This document shows positions 25,280 to 33,137 of a stretch of 45,476 nt of DNA, in pieces. Source of the stretch: Candidatus Planktophila sp. GTDB taxonomy: Bacteria; Actinomycetota; Actinomycetes; Nanopelagicales; Nanopelagicaceae. The notes under the pieces were generated by a model. The model ran no database searches, was not told the DNA's origin, and worked only from the letters and a program-made list of their open reading frames with translations. The stretch lies in NCBI GenBank assembly GCA_013205535.1, contig JABMMN010000067.1, positions 1 to 45,476 of the forward strand. The letters run 5' to 3'. Every line of letters begins with the position of its first letter. The stretch's first letter is position 1. Both the position numbers and the translations under genes were made by a program.

Positions 25280-28200
25280 GCCAACTCCTTCTCAGAGATC
25301 TCACGCTTTCGTCGCCCTGCAGGCGCGGCTAAGACGAGCACAAGAGTCCATGTGATTACTTCAAAAGAGAGCCAAGCTCGACGGATCGTTCCATCGTGAA
25401 TAAGTGAGATTTCACCAGATTGCGTTGCAGTGAATAGTGGAAGACCCTGCTCATTTCTTTCACGATCCAACCGATAACCGTTTGCAAGAATCTGCCACGA
25501 GCGATCAAAACTCTCAGTCAATAAAACTCTTCCAGGTGTTGTAACGGTTGTGCGTGCCCCGACCTCTCCAGAATCAAGAAGTTCGCGAACACCATCCTTA
25601 CTCACAAAGATCAATCGTCCAGTGACTCCTGCAACGCGCCAAACAACCCCAGTTGATGTCGCAGATACTCGGGTAAAGCCTCCAAGGCCATCAATGGTCC
25701 TGATAATGTTTCGATCAAATGGTAGTTTTACAAAGACATATTTGATCCCATAATCTGCAAATGTTTTGCTACTTGAGATTCCAGAGCCATCAATGAGGGC
25801 TTGGGCTGCGACCACAATCTCTTTAGTCTGCCGCGGAGCCACATCGGGCTCACCCAAGGAAATATCTTGACCACGTGAGATGTAGTACTGAATACTCTTT
25901 GCACCACTACTTCCAACGTTGCGAAGTACGAGTGTCTTTGTATCTCTTTCTACACTCAAAAATGCTGGCATCACGGTAAATCTACTACTTTGAACTGGCG
26001 ATGTCGCCCCAGCAGTAACAGACCATCCAACGCAGAGAATCGAGTACAGAGCGGTGATAAAAAGTAATAGTGCTGCCAAAACATGTCTGTAGTGGAAGTT
26101 ACTCGAGACCAAGACTGCTCGAAGGCGATCAAGAATTACGACTCCTGCTGCGATAGCCGCCAAAGTTGCGCCCACTAATAACGTCCCCGTCCACACCCGC
26201 GCACGTCCTGCATCACCATGAGTCGCGATAGAAAACGCTGAAAGAAGAAGCGCTACCGATAAAAAGCCCGAGCCGTAGAGGGCAATGACTTTAGCCTTGC
26301 TCGTTGAGAATAATGCCAGCACAAGGATGAGGAGAAGCGGACTGATCAACCACCATGGCAATGAACCGTCACCACCTGGATTTCCAAAGAGTACGACATG
26401 GGCCACGCCGCCAGGCACGGATAGTCCAGGCTCACTCAAAAATCTCGAGGGTATGAGTAAAGCCTCAAAAGAGTACGGTGCGGTGAGAATAAAAGGTGCA
26501 AGTAAAAGTACCGAGCGCTTATAAATACGGTCTAGAAGAACTGGTCTGTCCGTGGATAGCTCTTGATAGTCCCCGACTAGTGCAAAGGCCACAAGCCCCA
26601 AACAAATGAGAAAGGCTACGAGGGTGAAAGAGTAAAGCAGTGCGACGAGTAGAACTCCTGTGAAAATCTGCCGCCAAGAATGCAGATTAATTCTCCTCCA
26701 ATTATTGATAAGAATAGGAATCTGTGGGGCAATGATGAGAATAACAACCGTCGCTAATCGACCCGAGTTCACGGCAGCGATTGCCACGGGTGAGATTGCA
26801 TAAATAAAGCTCGCTGGCACGCTAATCCAGGCATTGCGTGTCAATTTTCTCAAAAGAGTGAGTGCCGACCACATCATCGCCAGTGGAGCGGTGAGAAATA
26901 TGAGAGTGAGCAGCAACGGTACTTTTCCAAAGAGCAAGCTAGCCAGGATTGCAAGCAGCGCCATCCAGAGAGGAGATGCCGAAGAGCTACCCATTCCGAC
27001 TTGGTGCCATGATTCGAAATAACTGCGCCACAAATCACGGGCCCCGCTTGGGGATGCAGGTAGCGCGCCACCAATTATTGAGCCCAACCTATTTCGAGAT
27101 GCGATCAATGTGAGAACCGCTAGTAATAAAAAGCCTATAACCTCTGGTTTTCGTAGCATAGAGAACCTACGCGATCCCTTAGTAGGCATAAGAAGATCAT
27201 CATCTTCAACTGATTCGAGCACGGATGATTGCATGGAGGAATCTGAAAATATTCGTAGACGAATAGACTCAAAAAAGCCTGCAGAAAAAAGCCTGAACTG
27301 TGACCATCGTGGTGGAATATATGCAGCGACCACCCTAGATGAGACAAATCGATGAGTCTTGCGTTCTTTACGTGCTTTGATAATTATCCCGGGCTTTGCG
27401 AGCAGAGTTGCAACTGCTAAGAGCTCATCGCCTGCATATCCAGGAAGCTTTGCGAGTAAATAGCCGATTGAACGCGCCATAGCAGAGCCAAGAAGTTGAA
27501 TGCAAAGCCAAGGGATGACCCACCATGATGAGTTTGCAAGAAGTACATAAGCGGCGTTGCGACGATCCAGTAAAAGTGGGCGACGTAAGAGAGCTCCATC
27601 TACATCGATGCTGCGCCGCTCAGTTGCCGCCGCTTGCGCATGGTAGATAACCGCCGATGTTGCCACAATTATCGTGTGACCCGCTACGCGTGCACGCCAA
27701 CCGAAATCAACATCATCACGGAAAAGCGTGAGATTTTTATCAAATCCTCCAATCTCTTCAAAGATATCTCTTCTAATCAATGCTCCAGCCGTACTTACTG
27801 AGAGAACATCATGGACTCCATCACGTTGGCCTTGGTCGTATTCGAGTGGCTCTAATCCAGTCCATCTCGCTCCATTACCTGCGATGCTGATGCCTACCTC
27901 AAGAAGATGGGTTTGATCATGCCAGCCCAGAAGTTTTGGACCGACCATGGCAACTTGTGGACGATCATCGATTGCGTTTAAAAGGAACTCAAGGGCAGTT
28001 GGTGCCGGTGCACTGTCATCGTGAATCAACCAAATCCATTCAATAATATCGGTGCGTGGTTTTGATAATGAATCAACACCAATCGAGATAGCTTGACCAA
28101 AGCCACAATCCCGTGCCGCAGCGATTGTTGGAATTCTTGCTGATTTTAATAACTGCCGCGATGTATCGTGAGAATCTGTATCGACTGCGACAACGTGGTC

Positions 28201-28317
28201 AACGGTCCTAGTCTGAGATGTGAGAGCTGCAACGGTTTTTGGAAGCCACAATTGTCCATCGTGTGTAACGATGATTGCACTAACGCGGTGTCGATCTACT
28301 CCGGCTTGTGCAGCCAT
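25276..28317 (-). CDS. Large GT2-family membrane glycosyltransferase
   Basis: A 1013-residue protein. Residues about 10-240 form a GT-A family 2 domain: VSAIIVTHDGQLWLPKTV, VVAVDTDSHD, the metal-binding HDDSAP (Asp100-Asp101) and FDKNLTLFRDDVDFGWRARVAGH. The rest holds about a dozen hydrophobic segments (from about 275 and from 390 to 760), then a soluble C-terminal domain and a final hydrophobic helix. This architecture is known for actinobacterial envelope glycosyltransferases of the WcaA-like type. Donor and acceptor are unknown. Nearby GDP-mannose genes make a mannose donor, or a lipid-linked one derived from it, plausible. Confidence 0.87.
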   Translation of the reverse strand: MAAQAGVDRHRVSAIIVTHDGQLWLPKTVAALTSQTRTVDHVVAVDTDSHDTSRQLLKSARIPTIAAARDCGFGQAISIGVDSLSKPRTDIIEWIWLIHDDSAPAPTALEFLLNAIDDRPQVAMVGPKLLGWHDQTHLLEVGISIAGNGARWTGLEPLEYDQGQRDGVHDVLSVSTAGALIRRDIFEEIGGFDKNLTLFRDDVDFGWRARVAGHTIIVATSAVIYHAQAAATERRSIDVDGALLRRPLLLDRRNAAYVLLANSSWWVIPWLCIQLLGSAMARSIGYLLAKLPGYAGDELLAVATLLAKPGIIIKARKERKTHRFVSSRVVAAYIPPRWSQFRLFSAGFFESIRLRIFSDSSMQSSVLESVEDDDLLMPTKGSRRFSMLRKPEVIGFLLLAVLTLIASRNRLGSIIGGALPASPSGARDLWRSYFESWHQVGMGSSSASPLWMALLAILASLLFGKVPLLLTLIFLTAPLAMMWSALTLLRKLTRNAWISVPASFIYAISPVAIAAVNSGRLATVVILIIAPQIPILINNWRRINLHSWRQIFTGVLLVALLYSFTLVAFLICLGLVAFALVGDYQELSTDRPVLLDRIYKRSVLLLAPFILTAPYSFEALLIPSRFLSEPGLSVPGGVAHVVLFGNPGGDGSLPWWLISPLLLILVLALFSTSKAKVIALYGSGFLSVALLLSAFSIATHGDAGRARVWTGTLLVGATLAAIAAGVVILDRLRAVLVSSNFHYRHVLAALLLFITALYSILCVGWSVTAGATSPVQSSRFTVMPAFLSVERDTKTLVLRNVGSSGAKSIQYYISRGQDISLGEPDVAPRQTKEIVVAAQALIDGSGISSSKTFADYGIKYVFVKLPFDRNIIRTIDGLGGFTRVSATSTGVVWRVAGVTGRLIFVSKDGVRELLDSGEVGARTTVTTPGRVLLTESFDRSWQILANGYRLDRERNEQGLPLFTATQSGEISLIHDGTIRRAWLSFEVITWTLVLVLAAPAGRRKREISEKELA

Positions 28318-28344
28318 AGCTCTAACCTTTGAGGTGGGGCGTGC

Positions 28345-28638
28345 TTAGGCAGTGCGACGCTTGAGGCGGCGGCGTTCACGCTCTGAGAGTCCGCCCCAAA
28401 TTCCAAAACGTTCGTCATGGGCGAGGGCATATTCAAGACACTCTGCACGAACATCACAGGACAGGCATACACGCTTTGCTTCACGGGTAGAGCCTCCTTT
28501 TTCAGGGAAGAAGGCTTCGGGATCGGTTTGAGCACATAGTGAGCGCTCCTGCCACGATAGTTCGAGATTCTCTCCACTTGCGAGGGTTATTTTAGGACCA
28601 GATGTGGGGGAGTTGGTGGCTTCAGGTCGGATCGGCAT
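28345..28638 (-). CDS. whiB2: WhiB2/WhmD-type iron-sulfur regulator
   Basis: A 97-residue WhiB protein. Cluster ligands are Cys35, Cys58, Cys61 and Cys67, followed by FGIWGGLSERERRRLKRR with the GIWGG turn (79-83) and a basic DNA-binding end. The 30-residue N-terminal extension and the sequence around WQERSLCAQTDPEAFFPEKG place it with WhiB2/WhmD, a division regulator in Mycobacterium and Streptomyces. It has a real leader: an AAGGAG ribosome site, and a consensus promoter about 60 bases upstream carrying a perfect palindrome. Regulation by a dimeric DNA-binding protein is likely (inference). Confidence 0.93.
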   Translation of the reverse strand: MPIRPEATNSPTSGPKITLASGENLELSWQERSLCAQTDPEAFFPEKGGSTREAKRVCLSCDVRAECLEYALAHDERFGIWGGLSERERRRLKRRTA

Positions 28639-28700
28639 ACCGATTCTCCTTAGGTAGCTGTAGAACTCATTCCTGATGAAAGAGCCGTAATTAATATCAA

Positions 28701-28729
28701 ATTACACGCGTGTAAGTCGCATATGTCAA
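28701..28729 (-). promoter_or_regulatory. Consensus sigma-70-type promoter of whiB2
   Basis: Minus-strand TTGACA (28729-28724), a spacer of exactly 17 bases, then TGTAAT (28706-28701). This is the closest match to the vegetative consensus I found in the window. Transcription should start near 28694, giving a leader of about 56 bases before ATG 28638. Confidence 0.8.
28702..28715. promoter_or_regulatory. Perfect 14-bp palindrome, putative operator
   Basis: TTACACGCGTGTAA reads identically on both strands and covers the -10 box and part of the spacer of the whiB2 promoter. The half-sites TTACAC/GTGTAA resemble BldD-box half-sites (TNACNC...GNGTNA), with a two-base centre in place of the usual one. 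A repressor bound here would block polymerase. Confidence 0.6.
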
Positions 28730-28766
28730 GTTCTAGGCAGGTTCTTATGGAGCAAATCTCTGTAAT

Positions 28767-29774
28767 TTAGGTAGGAATCGAGAGAAATTCAGTATCTGTG
28801 ACAAATTGCGCAGAGATTTTGGCATTTTCATCGATTCGAGCACCTGATGCAATGTATGAATCGAGAATCGTGGCTCCTCTACCGATAATCGCTCCAGCCT
28901 CGATGATTGAGGCCGAGACATGGGCACCCGCTCCAATAGATGCACCGCTGCCAATACAGGATCCACAATCGATGATCGCACTGCTATCCAGGCTAGCCGA
29001 TGCCATGACTAAGGAGTGCTGATCATGGCGCAAAATATCGGCCAACTTCAATGCCGATGCATCGGCGATACCTGTCACTAAATCTCGAGAGCCCTGAAGC
29101 AGAGCCTTGGGTGTTCCGATATCGAGCCAGTAAGAGTCATCGAGGAAAGCACGTATTTTCCTGCCGCTATCAATGAGTTCGGGGAAAGTTTCACGCTCCA
29201 CACTCACGACTCTATGGCCAGGAATCGCCTTAATAATCGCAGGATCGAATATATAGCAGCCCGCATTGATGGTATTTGAGATTGGTCGTTCCATTTTTTC
29301 TAGGAATGCAATGACTTGACCTAATGAATCTATCGACACACAGCCATATGCGCGAGCATCTTCCACACTTGTCACATGGATAGTCACGTCAGCGCGATTA
29401 GATTCATGTTGACGAATTTGCTCAGAGAGATCATGTGAACTCAGGACGTCTCCATTTAACACTACTATCGAGTCATCTGTCCCTAATAGCTGCGCAGCAT
29501 TGGCGATAGCACCTGCCGTACCCAAGGCAGAGTCTTCGACGGCATAGAGTAGTTTCATCCCCCATTTGGAGCCATCCCCAAAGTAAGGGGTGAATAATTC
29601 AGAGAGATACGATGTTGCCAGCACCACGGTTGTGATTCCTGCTTTTCGTGCCATTGCTAGTTGATGTTCCGTTACAGGTAATCCTGCAACCGTGAGCATA
29701 GGCTTAGGCGTGTGCTTCGTTAATGGCATCAGCCGAGTGCCCATGCCGCCAACCAAAAGAATCCCAACGGCCAT
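28767..29774 (-). CDS. Sugar-nucleotide pyrophosphorylase, likely mannose-1-phosphate guanylyltransferase
   Basis: A 335-residue nucleotidyltransferase. The N-terminal GILLVGGMGTRLMPLTKHTPKPML is the nucleotide-binding signature. NGDVLSSHDL holds the metal Asp, and GCYIFDP and YWLDIGTPKALLQ are typical of the GDP-mannose/glucose-1-phosphate pyrophosphorylase family. The C-terminal third has short left-handed beta-helix hexapeptide repeats (SCIGSGASIGAGAHVSAS). Actinobacterial homologues next to manB-type genes are usually called ManC/RmlA2. The substrate (mannose or glucose) is not certain from motifs. It starts four bases after the dapC stop. Confidence 0.85.
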   Translation of the reverse strand: MAVGILLVGGMGTRLMPLTKHTPKPMLTVAGLPVTEHQLAMARKAGITTVVLATSYLSELFTPYFGDGSKWGMKLLYAVEDSALGTAGAIANAAQLLGTDDSIVVLNGDVLSSHDLSEQIRQHESNRADVTIHVTSVEDARAYGCVSIDSLGQVIAFLEKMERPISNTINAGCYIFDPAIIKAIPGHRVVSVERETFPELIDSGRKIRAFLDDSYWLDIGTPKALLQGSRDLVTGIADASALKLADILRHDQHSLVMASASLDSSAIIDCGSCIGSGASIGAGAHVSASIIEAGAIIGRGATILDSYIASGARIDENAKISAQFVTDTEFLSIPT

Positions 29775-29778
29775 CGTT

Positions 29779-30843
29779 TTAAGCCTTTAAACGCTCAACC
29801 GCTTCGCTGATGTGGGCATCAGTAGCGGTCATTGCTAGACGGATAAAACGTGCACCATCTTGTCCATAGAAGCTCCCTGGTGTCGCCAAGATTCCACGCT
29901 GGGCTAACCACTCAACACTTGTCCAGGCATCTTCATCGCGTGTACACCATAGATACAAACCCGAGTTACTAAACTCGACGCGGAATCCTGCGCCCTCAAG
30001 TGCAGGACGAAGCACATCACGTCTTGTGTTATAGCGTGCACGCTGAGCGGCAACATGCACATCATCACCAAGTGCAACTGTCATAGCTTTTTGGACGGGT
30101 AGGGAGACCATCATTCCCGCATGTTTACGAAATTCACGAACTTGGGCAACAAGGGCACTGTCACCGACGATGAAAGCGGCGCGATAGCCAGCCATAGATG
30201 AACGCTTTGATAATGAGTGCACTGCCAATATGTTTCTATTATCTGCACTTGTTTGAGAGAGAATCGAAAACGATGTGGCACTGTGATCGAACTCGAGATA
30301 ACACTCATCAGAGACTAAAATTGCATCGGCCCTTCGTGCCCAGGCAATCACCTGTTGAGCCTCGGTGAGAGAGTGGACTCGGCCCGTAGGGTTCGATGGA
30401 GAGTTAAGCCATGCTAAGTCAGCGGTGGGCCAATGAGTTGCATCAATCTCAACAGGGATCGACTGTGCCCCAGCGATCAATGCGCCAACGTGATAGGTCG
30501 GATATGCGATTTTTGGAATCAGAACCTTCTTTGACTCCAGAATTGTTGGAAGCCAAGCCACTAACTCTTTGGAGCCAATTACTGGAAGCACATCAAAATC
30601 ACCCGTTGCACCTAAACGATCTGTGGCCCACTTTTTAATCGCTGTGCGAAGCTCAGGGGTTCCGGCCGTCAATGGATAGCTAGGAGAGTTCGATGCCTCT
30701 TGAAAGGCCTTTTGAATAAAATCTGGAGTTGGATCAATTGGCGTACCTTGGGATAGATCAATGATTCCCCCGGAGTGTGCACGGGCAATCTCACCAAAGG
30801 GGGCTAATGCATCCCATGGAAAATCTGGGAGCCGCGTGCGCAA
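29779..30843 (-). CDS. dapC: Succinyldiaminopimelate aminotransferase DapC
   Basis: A 354-residue class I PLP aminotransferase for the lysine/meso-diaminopimelate pathway, feeding peptidoglycan. The PLP lysine is Lys213 in HSLSKRSSMAGYRAAF, with NSPSNPTG and VSDECYLEF as cofactor motifs. The start LPDFPWDALAPFGEIA and IIDLSQGTPIDPTPDFI are characteristic of actinobacterial DapC. It begins with a TTG at 30843, six bases after the fdxA stop. No better start fits the conserved N-terminus. The fdxA-dapC order is conserved in Actinobacteria. Confidence 0.92.
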   Translation of the reverse strand: MRTRLPDFPWDALAPFGEIARAHSGGIIDLSQGTPIDPTPDFIQKAFQEASNSPSYPLTAGTPELRTAIKKWATDRLGATGDFDVLPVIGSKELVAWLPTILESKKVLIPKIAYPTYHVGALIAGAQSIPVEIDATHWPTADLAWLNSPSNPTGRVHSLTEAQQVIAWARRADAILVSDECYLEFDHSATSFSILSQTSADNRNILAVHSLSKRSSMAGYRAAFIVGDSALVAQVREFRKHAGMMVSLPVQKAMTVALGDDVHVAAQRARYNTRRDVLRPALEGAGFRVEFSNSGLYLWCTRDEDAWTSVEWLAQRGILATPGSFYGQDGARFIRLAMTATDAHISEAVERLKA

Positions 30844-30849
30844 AAGTAC

Positions 30850-31170
30850 TTACTCACTCTTAGGAGCAAGAGCGGCTATCTGTGGGTGATCGCCTTGCGT
30901 GGGGCCCATCTTGGCCGCGCCACCTGGAGAGCCAATCTGAAGAAAAAACTCTGTATTGATCTTTAGAGAGTCTTTCCATTGGGCAGGCACATCATCCTCA
31001 TAATAAATCGCTTCAACGGGACAGACGGGCTCGCAGGCCCCGCAGTCGACGCACTCATCGGGTTGGATATATAACATCCGAGAGCCCTCATAGATGCAGT
31101 CCACAGGACACTCTTCGATGCAGGATTTATCTTTCACATCGACACACGGCTCTGCGATTATGTAGGTCAC
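30850..31170 (-). CDS. fdxA: Seven-iron ferredoxin FdxA
   Basis: A 106-residue ferredoxin with [3Fe-4S] and [4Fe-4S] clusters. Cluster cysteines are at 9, 17, 21 and 25 (CVDVKDKSCIEECPVDC) and at 40, 43, 46 and 50 (CVDCGACEPVC), with the standard C-terminal extension. It is an electron carrier for P450s or other oxidoreductases. The start is GTG 31170, with a GGAGG ribosome site eight bases upstream. It heads the unit with dapC and the pyrophosphorylase-like gene, and is divergent from the SH3-like/cysS pair. Confidence 0.96.
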   Translation of the reverse strand: MTYIIAEPCVDVKDKSCIEECPVDCIYEGSRMLYIQPDECVDCGACEPVCPVEAIYYEDDVPAQWKDSLKINTEFFLQIGSPGGAAKMGPTQGDHPQIAALAPKSE

Positions 31171-31252
31171 GATTCTTTCCTCCAGTTTGACTATTTCTAT
31201 GTGCCAATTCTAATCGTATCGGGTGGTGACGCGCGATATTGAATCAAGGGAT

Positions 31253-31264
31253 TATCGTTGGCCT
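31253..31264 (+). promoter_or_regulatory. Leaderless -10 element (TATCGT, 6-nt gap)
   Basis: TATCGT at 31253-31258, six bases before ATG 31265, without Shine-Dalgarno. It decides the start of the small SH3-like gene over an earlier GTG. Confidence 0.6.
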
Positions 31265-31465
31265 ATGGTGGGAGAGCTTGAGGGTCGATTTATACCCTTA
31301 GTCGGCAAGCGAGTGACTATCCGCTTGCACGAGCCTGGTGGGGGTTTCCGCGATATCGTCGGGATTCTTGAGAGCACAAACTCCTTACGCAATCGCCATG
31401 GCCAACTTATAACTTTCTCTCATGATGAGATCTTTATCTGGAGAGAAGTGATCGCTACACCATGA
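31265..31465 (+). CDS. Stand-alone SH3-like domain protein (Rv0428c N-domain type)
   Basis: A 66-residue protein. LVGKRVTIRLHEPGGGFRDIVGILES, then HGQLITFSHDEIFIWREVIATP, resembles the N-terminal SH3-like barrel that precedes the acetyltransferase domain in Rv0428c-type GNAT proteins (family recalled, not searched). In many Actinobacteria the GNAT gene lies beside fdxA, as this gene does, so the acetyltransferase part appears to be missing. ATG 31265 is chosen from the TATCGT box six bases upstream. The stop overlaps the cysS start in ATGA, coupling it to an aminoacyl-tRNA synthetase. Confidence 0.7.
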   Translation: MVGELEGRFIPLVGKRVTIRLHEPGGGFRDIVGILESTNSLRNRHGQLITFSHDEIFIWREVIATP

Positions 31466-32829
31466 CACTTTCGATCTATGACACTCTGACTCGCACAGTC
31501 AGGCCCATCGGCACGACTAATGGTCGCGCCAATATCTATTGCTGTGGGCCCACCGTATATCGCGATGCCCATGTCGGGAATCTGCGAACTTTCGTCCTGA
31601 GCGATCTCATCCGCCGGACTATTGAACTCGCTGGCGGCAGGGTCGACCTTGTTCAAAACATTACGGATGTGGGCCATATGTCTGAAGATGTGATTGGACA
31701 GGACAAGATGCTCTCCCAAGCTCAGACCGAAAAAAAAGATCCCTTTGAGATCGCTCAGATGTATGAGGAGCACTTTCATAGAGATTTAGCGCTTCTAAAC
31801 GTTAGGCCGGCAGATAAATATCCACGTGCCAGCGAATCGATCGAATTGATGATCGAAATGATCACCGATCTGATCAACAAGGGCTTTGCCTATATCGGTA
31901 GCGATCAAACGGTCTACTTTGATGCTCAAGCATTTGAGGGTTACGGGCAGATCAGCGGTAATCGCTTGAAAGATCTCAAACCAGGCCATAACTATGAATA
32001 CACAGATGAGGGTGGAAAACGCTTTCATGCAGACTGGGCACTCTGGAAATACGCCGGTGCACGCAGCGAAATGATCTGGGACTCACCATGGGGCGCTGGC
32101 TTTCCAGGCTGGCATATCGAGTGCTCAGCGATGTCTATGCATTTTTTGAATAAACATGTTGACATACACATTGGTGGTATCGATCTGCGCTTTCCCCACC
32201 ATGAAAATGAACGGGCTCAATCTGATGCCACTCTTGGCGTTGAAACCGTTGATTTATGGGTACATGGTGAGCATCTTTTGTTCGAAGGGCGCAAAATGTC
32301 AAAGAGTTCGGGAAATGTTGTCCTGGTCTCTGATCTTATTGTGCGAGGTTTAGATCCTTTGGCTGCACGATTATGCTTTTTAGAAAACCGGTTCCGCTCA
32401 CAAATGGATCTGACTTGGATCTCACTCGAGAGCGCTCACTCAACATTAGGTAGGTGGCGCAAAAAAATGATCCAATGGGGAGATTCAGAGGAGATACTGG
32501 AGGATAGTGAGTTCCTCAGTGCGATGGAGAGTGATCTTGATACACCCCGGGCACTACAGCGAATACGAGCAATAGAAAAAAATGTTGAGATCAGTGATGC
32601 TCAAAAGCGGGCCAGGTTCTTGTACGCCGATAAGGTCCTAGCCTTGGATTTATCGCGAGCCCCTGTGGTGAAAGAGATTTCAAAGGAGCAGCAGAGCCTT
32701 CTAGATGCACGTTTGATTGCCCGAAATGAACACCGATGGAGTGAGAGTGATAGTTTGCGCAATGAGTTGGAGACTACTGGTTTAGAGATTAGTGATGGCA
32801 AAGACGGGCAAAGTTGGAGTTGGCGCTAA
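31462..32829 (+). CDS. cysS: Cysteinyl-tRNA synthetase, non-typical actinobacterial subtype
   Basis: A 455-residue class I synthetase charging tRNA-Cys. CCGPTVYRDAHVGN holds the HIGH-like motif (37-40) and zinc ligand Cys28. WHIECSAMS gives Cys221, and GGIDLRFPHHENE (239-250) completes the zinc site. KMSKS is at 278-282. It is not MshC, the related mycothiol ligase, which has CGITPY...HLGH in place of CGPTVY...HVGN. The usual actinobacterial CysRS reads CGATVQ...HIGH, so this copy looks like the subtype common outside the phylum. It is coupled to the SH3-like gene, and its stop interlocks with that of the DUF6113-like gene. Confidence 0.9.
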   Translation: MTLSIYDTLTRTVRPIGTTNGRANIYCCGPTVYRDAHVGNLRTFVLSDLIRRTIELAGGRVDLVQNITDVGHMSEDVIGQDKMLSQAQTEKKDPFEIAQMYEEHFHRDLALLNVRPADKYPRASESIELMIEMITDLINKGFAYIGSDQTVYFDAQAFEGYGQISGNRLKDLKPGHNYEYTDEGGKRFHADWALWKYAGARSEMIWDSPWGAGFPGWHIECSAMSMHFLNKHVDIHIGGIDLRFPHHENERAQSDATLGVETVDLWVHGEHLLFEGRKMSKSSGNVVLVSDLIVRGLDPLAARLCFLENRFRSQMDLTWISLESAHSTLGRWRKKMIQWGDSEEILEDSEFLSAMESDLDTPRALQRIRAIEKNVEISDAQKRARFLYADKVLALDLSRAPVVKEISKEQQSLLDARLIARNEHRWSESDSLRNELETTGLEISDGKDGQSWSWR

Positions 32830-33137
32830 GCAGGGATCAACACGGCAAGAAGCAAGATAAGAAATCCACCATTGATGAGCGAGACCCCAACGGCAGTACC
32901 TTCAATAAGGTACTCATCACTTACTCCAGGAAAACCAGCTCGAAGAACTACGAGCAGCCATGCAAAGCTTGCAATGATTCGAAGGTTGCGGCCACCCCAA
33001 ATTCTTCCGATACTCCAGACTCCGGCACACGTGGCCGCAAGACTCAGAAATAGTCCCAATGGTTTTAACGAGCCATGCAGAAAGACTGATCCAGCTCCCA
33101 AAGCAGATCCCAATAAAATCGAGTAGATGAAACGCAT
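32826..33137 (-). CDS. DUF6113-like small membrane protein
   Basis: A 103-residue protein, almost entirely hydrophobic, with four predicted helices (about 3-20, 25-45, 52-70 and 80-101). The position directly after mshB matches the DUF6113 genes that follow mshB in other Actinobacteria. The sequence itself is too hydrophobic to assign with certainty. The ATG overlaps the mshB stop by one base (TGATG). Function is unknown. Confidence 0.7.
   Translation of the reverse strand: MRFIYSILLGSALGAGSVFLHGSLKPLGLFLSLAATCAGVWSIGRIWGGRNLRIIASFAWLLVVLRAGFPGVSDEYLIEGTAVGVSLINGGFLILLLAVLIPA

Noticed and set aside
31462-32829. Mycothiol ligase MshC, suggested by the neighbouring mshB
   Set aside because: The sequence has CGPTVY and HVGN with a full C-terminal region and 455 residues, fitting CysRS. 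MshC has CGITPY and HLGH and is shorter.
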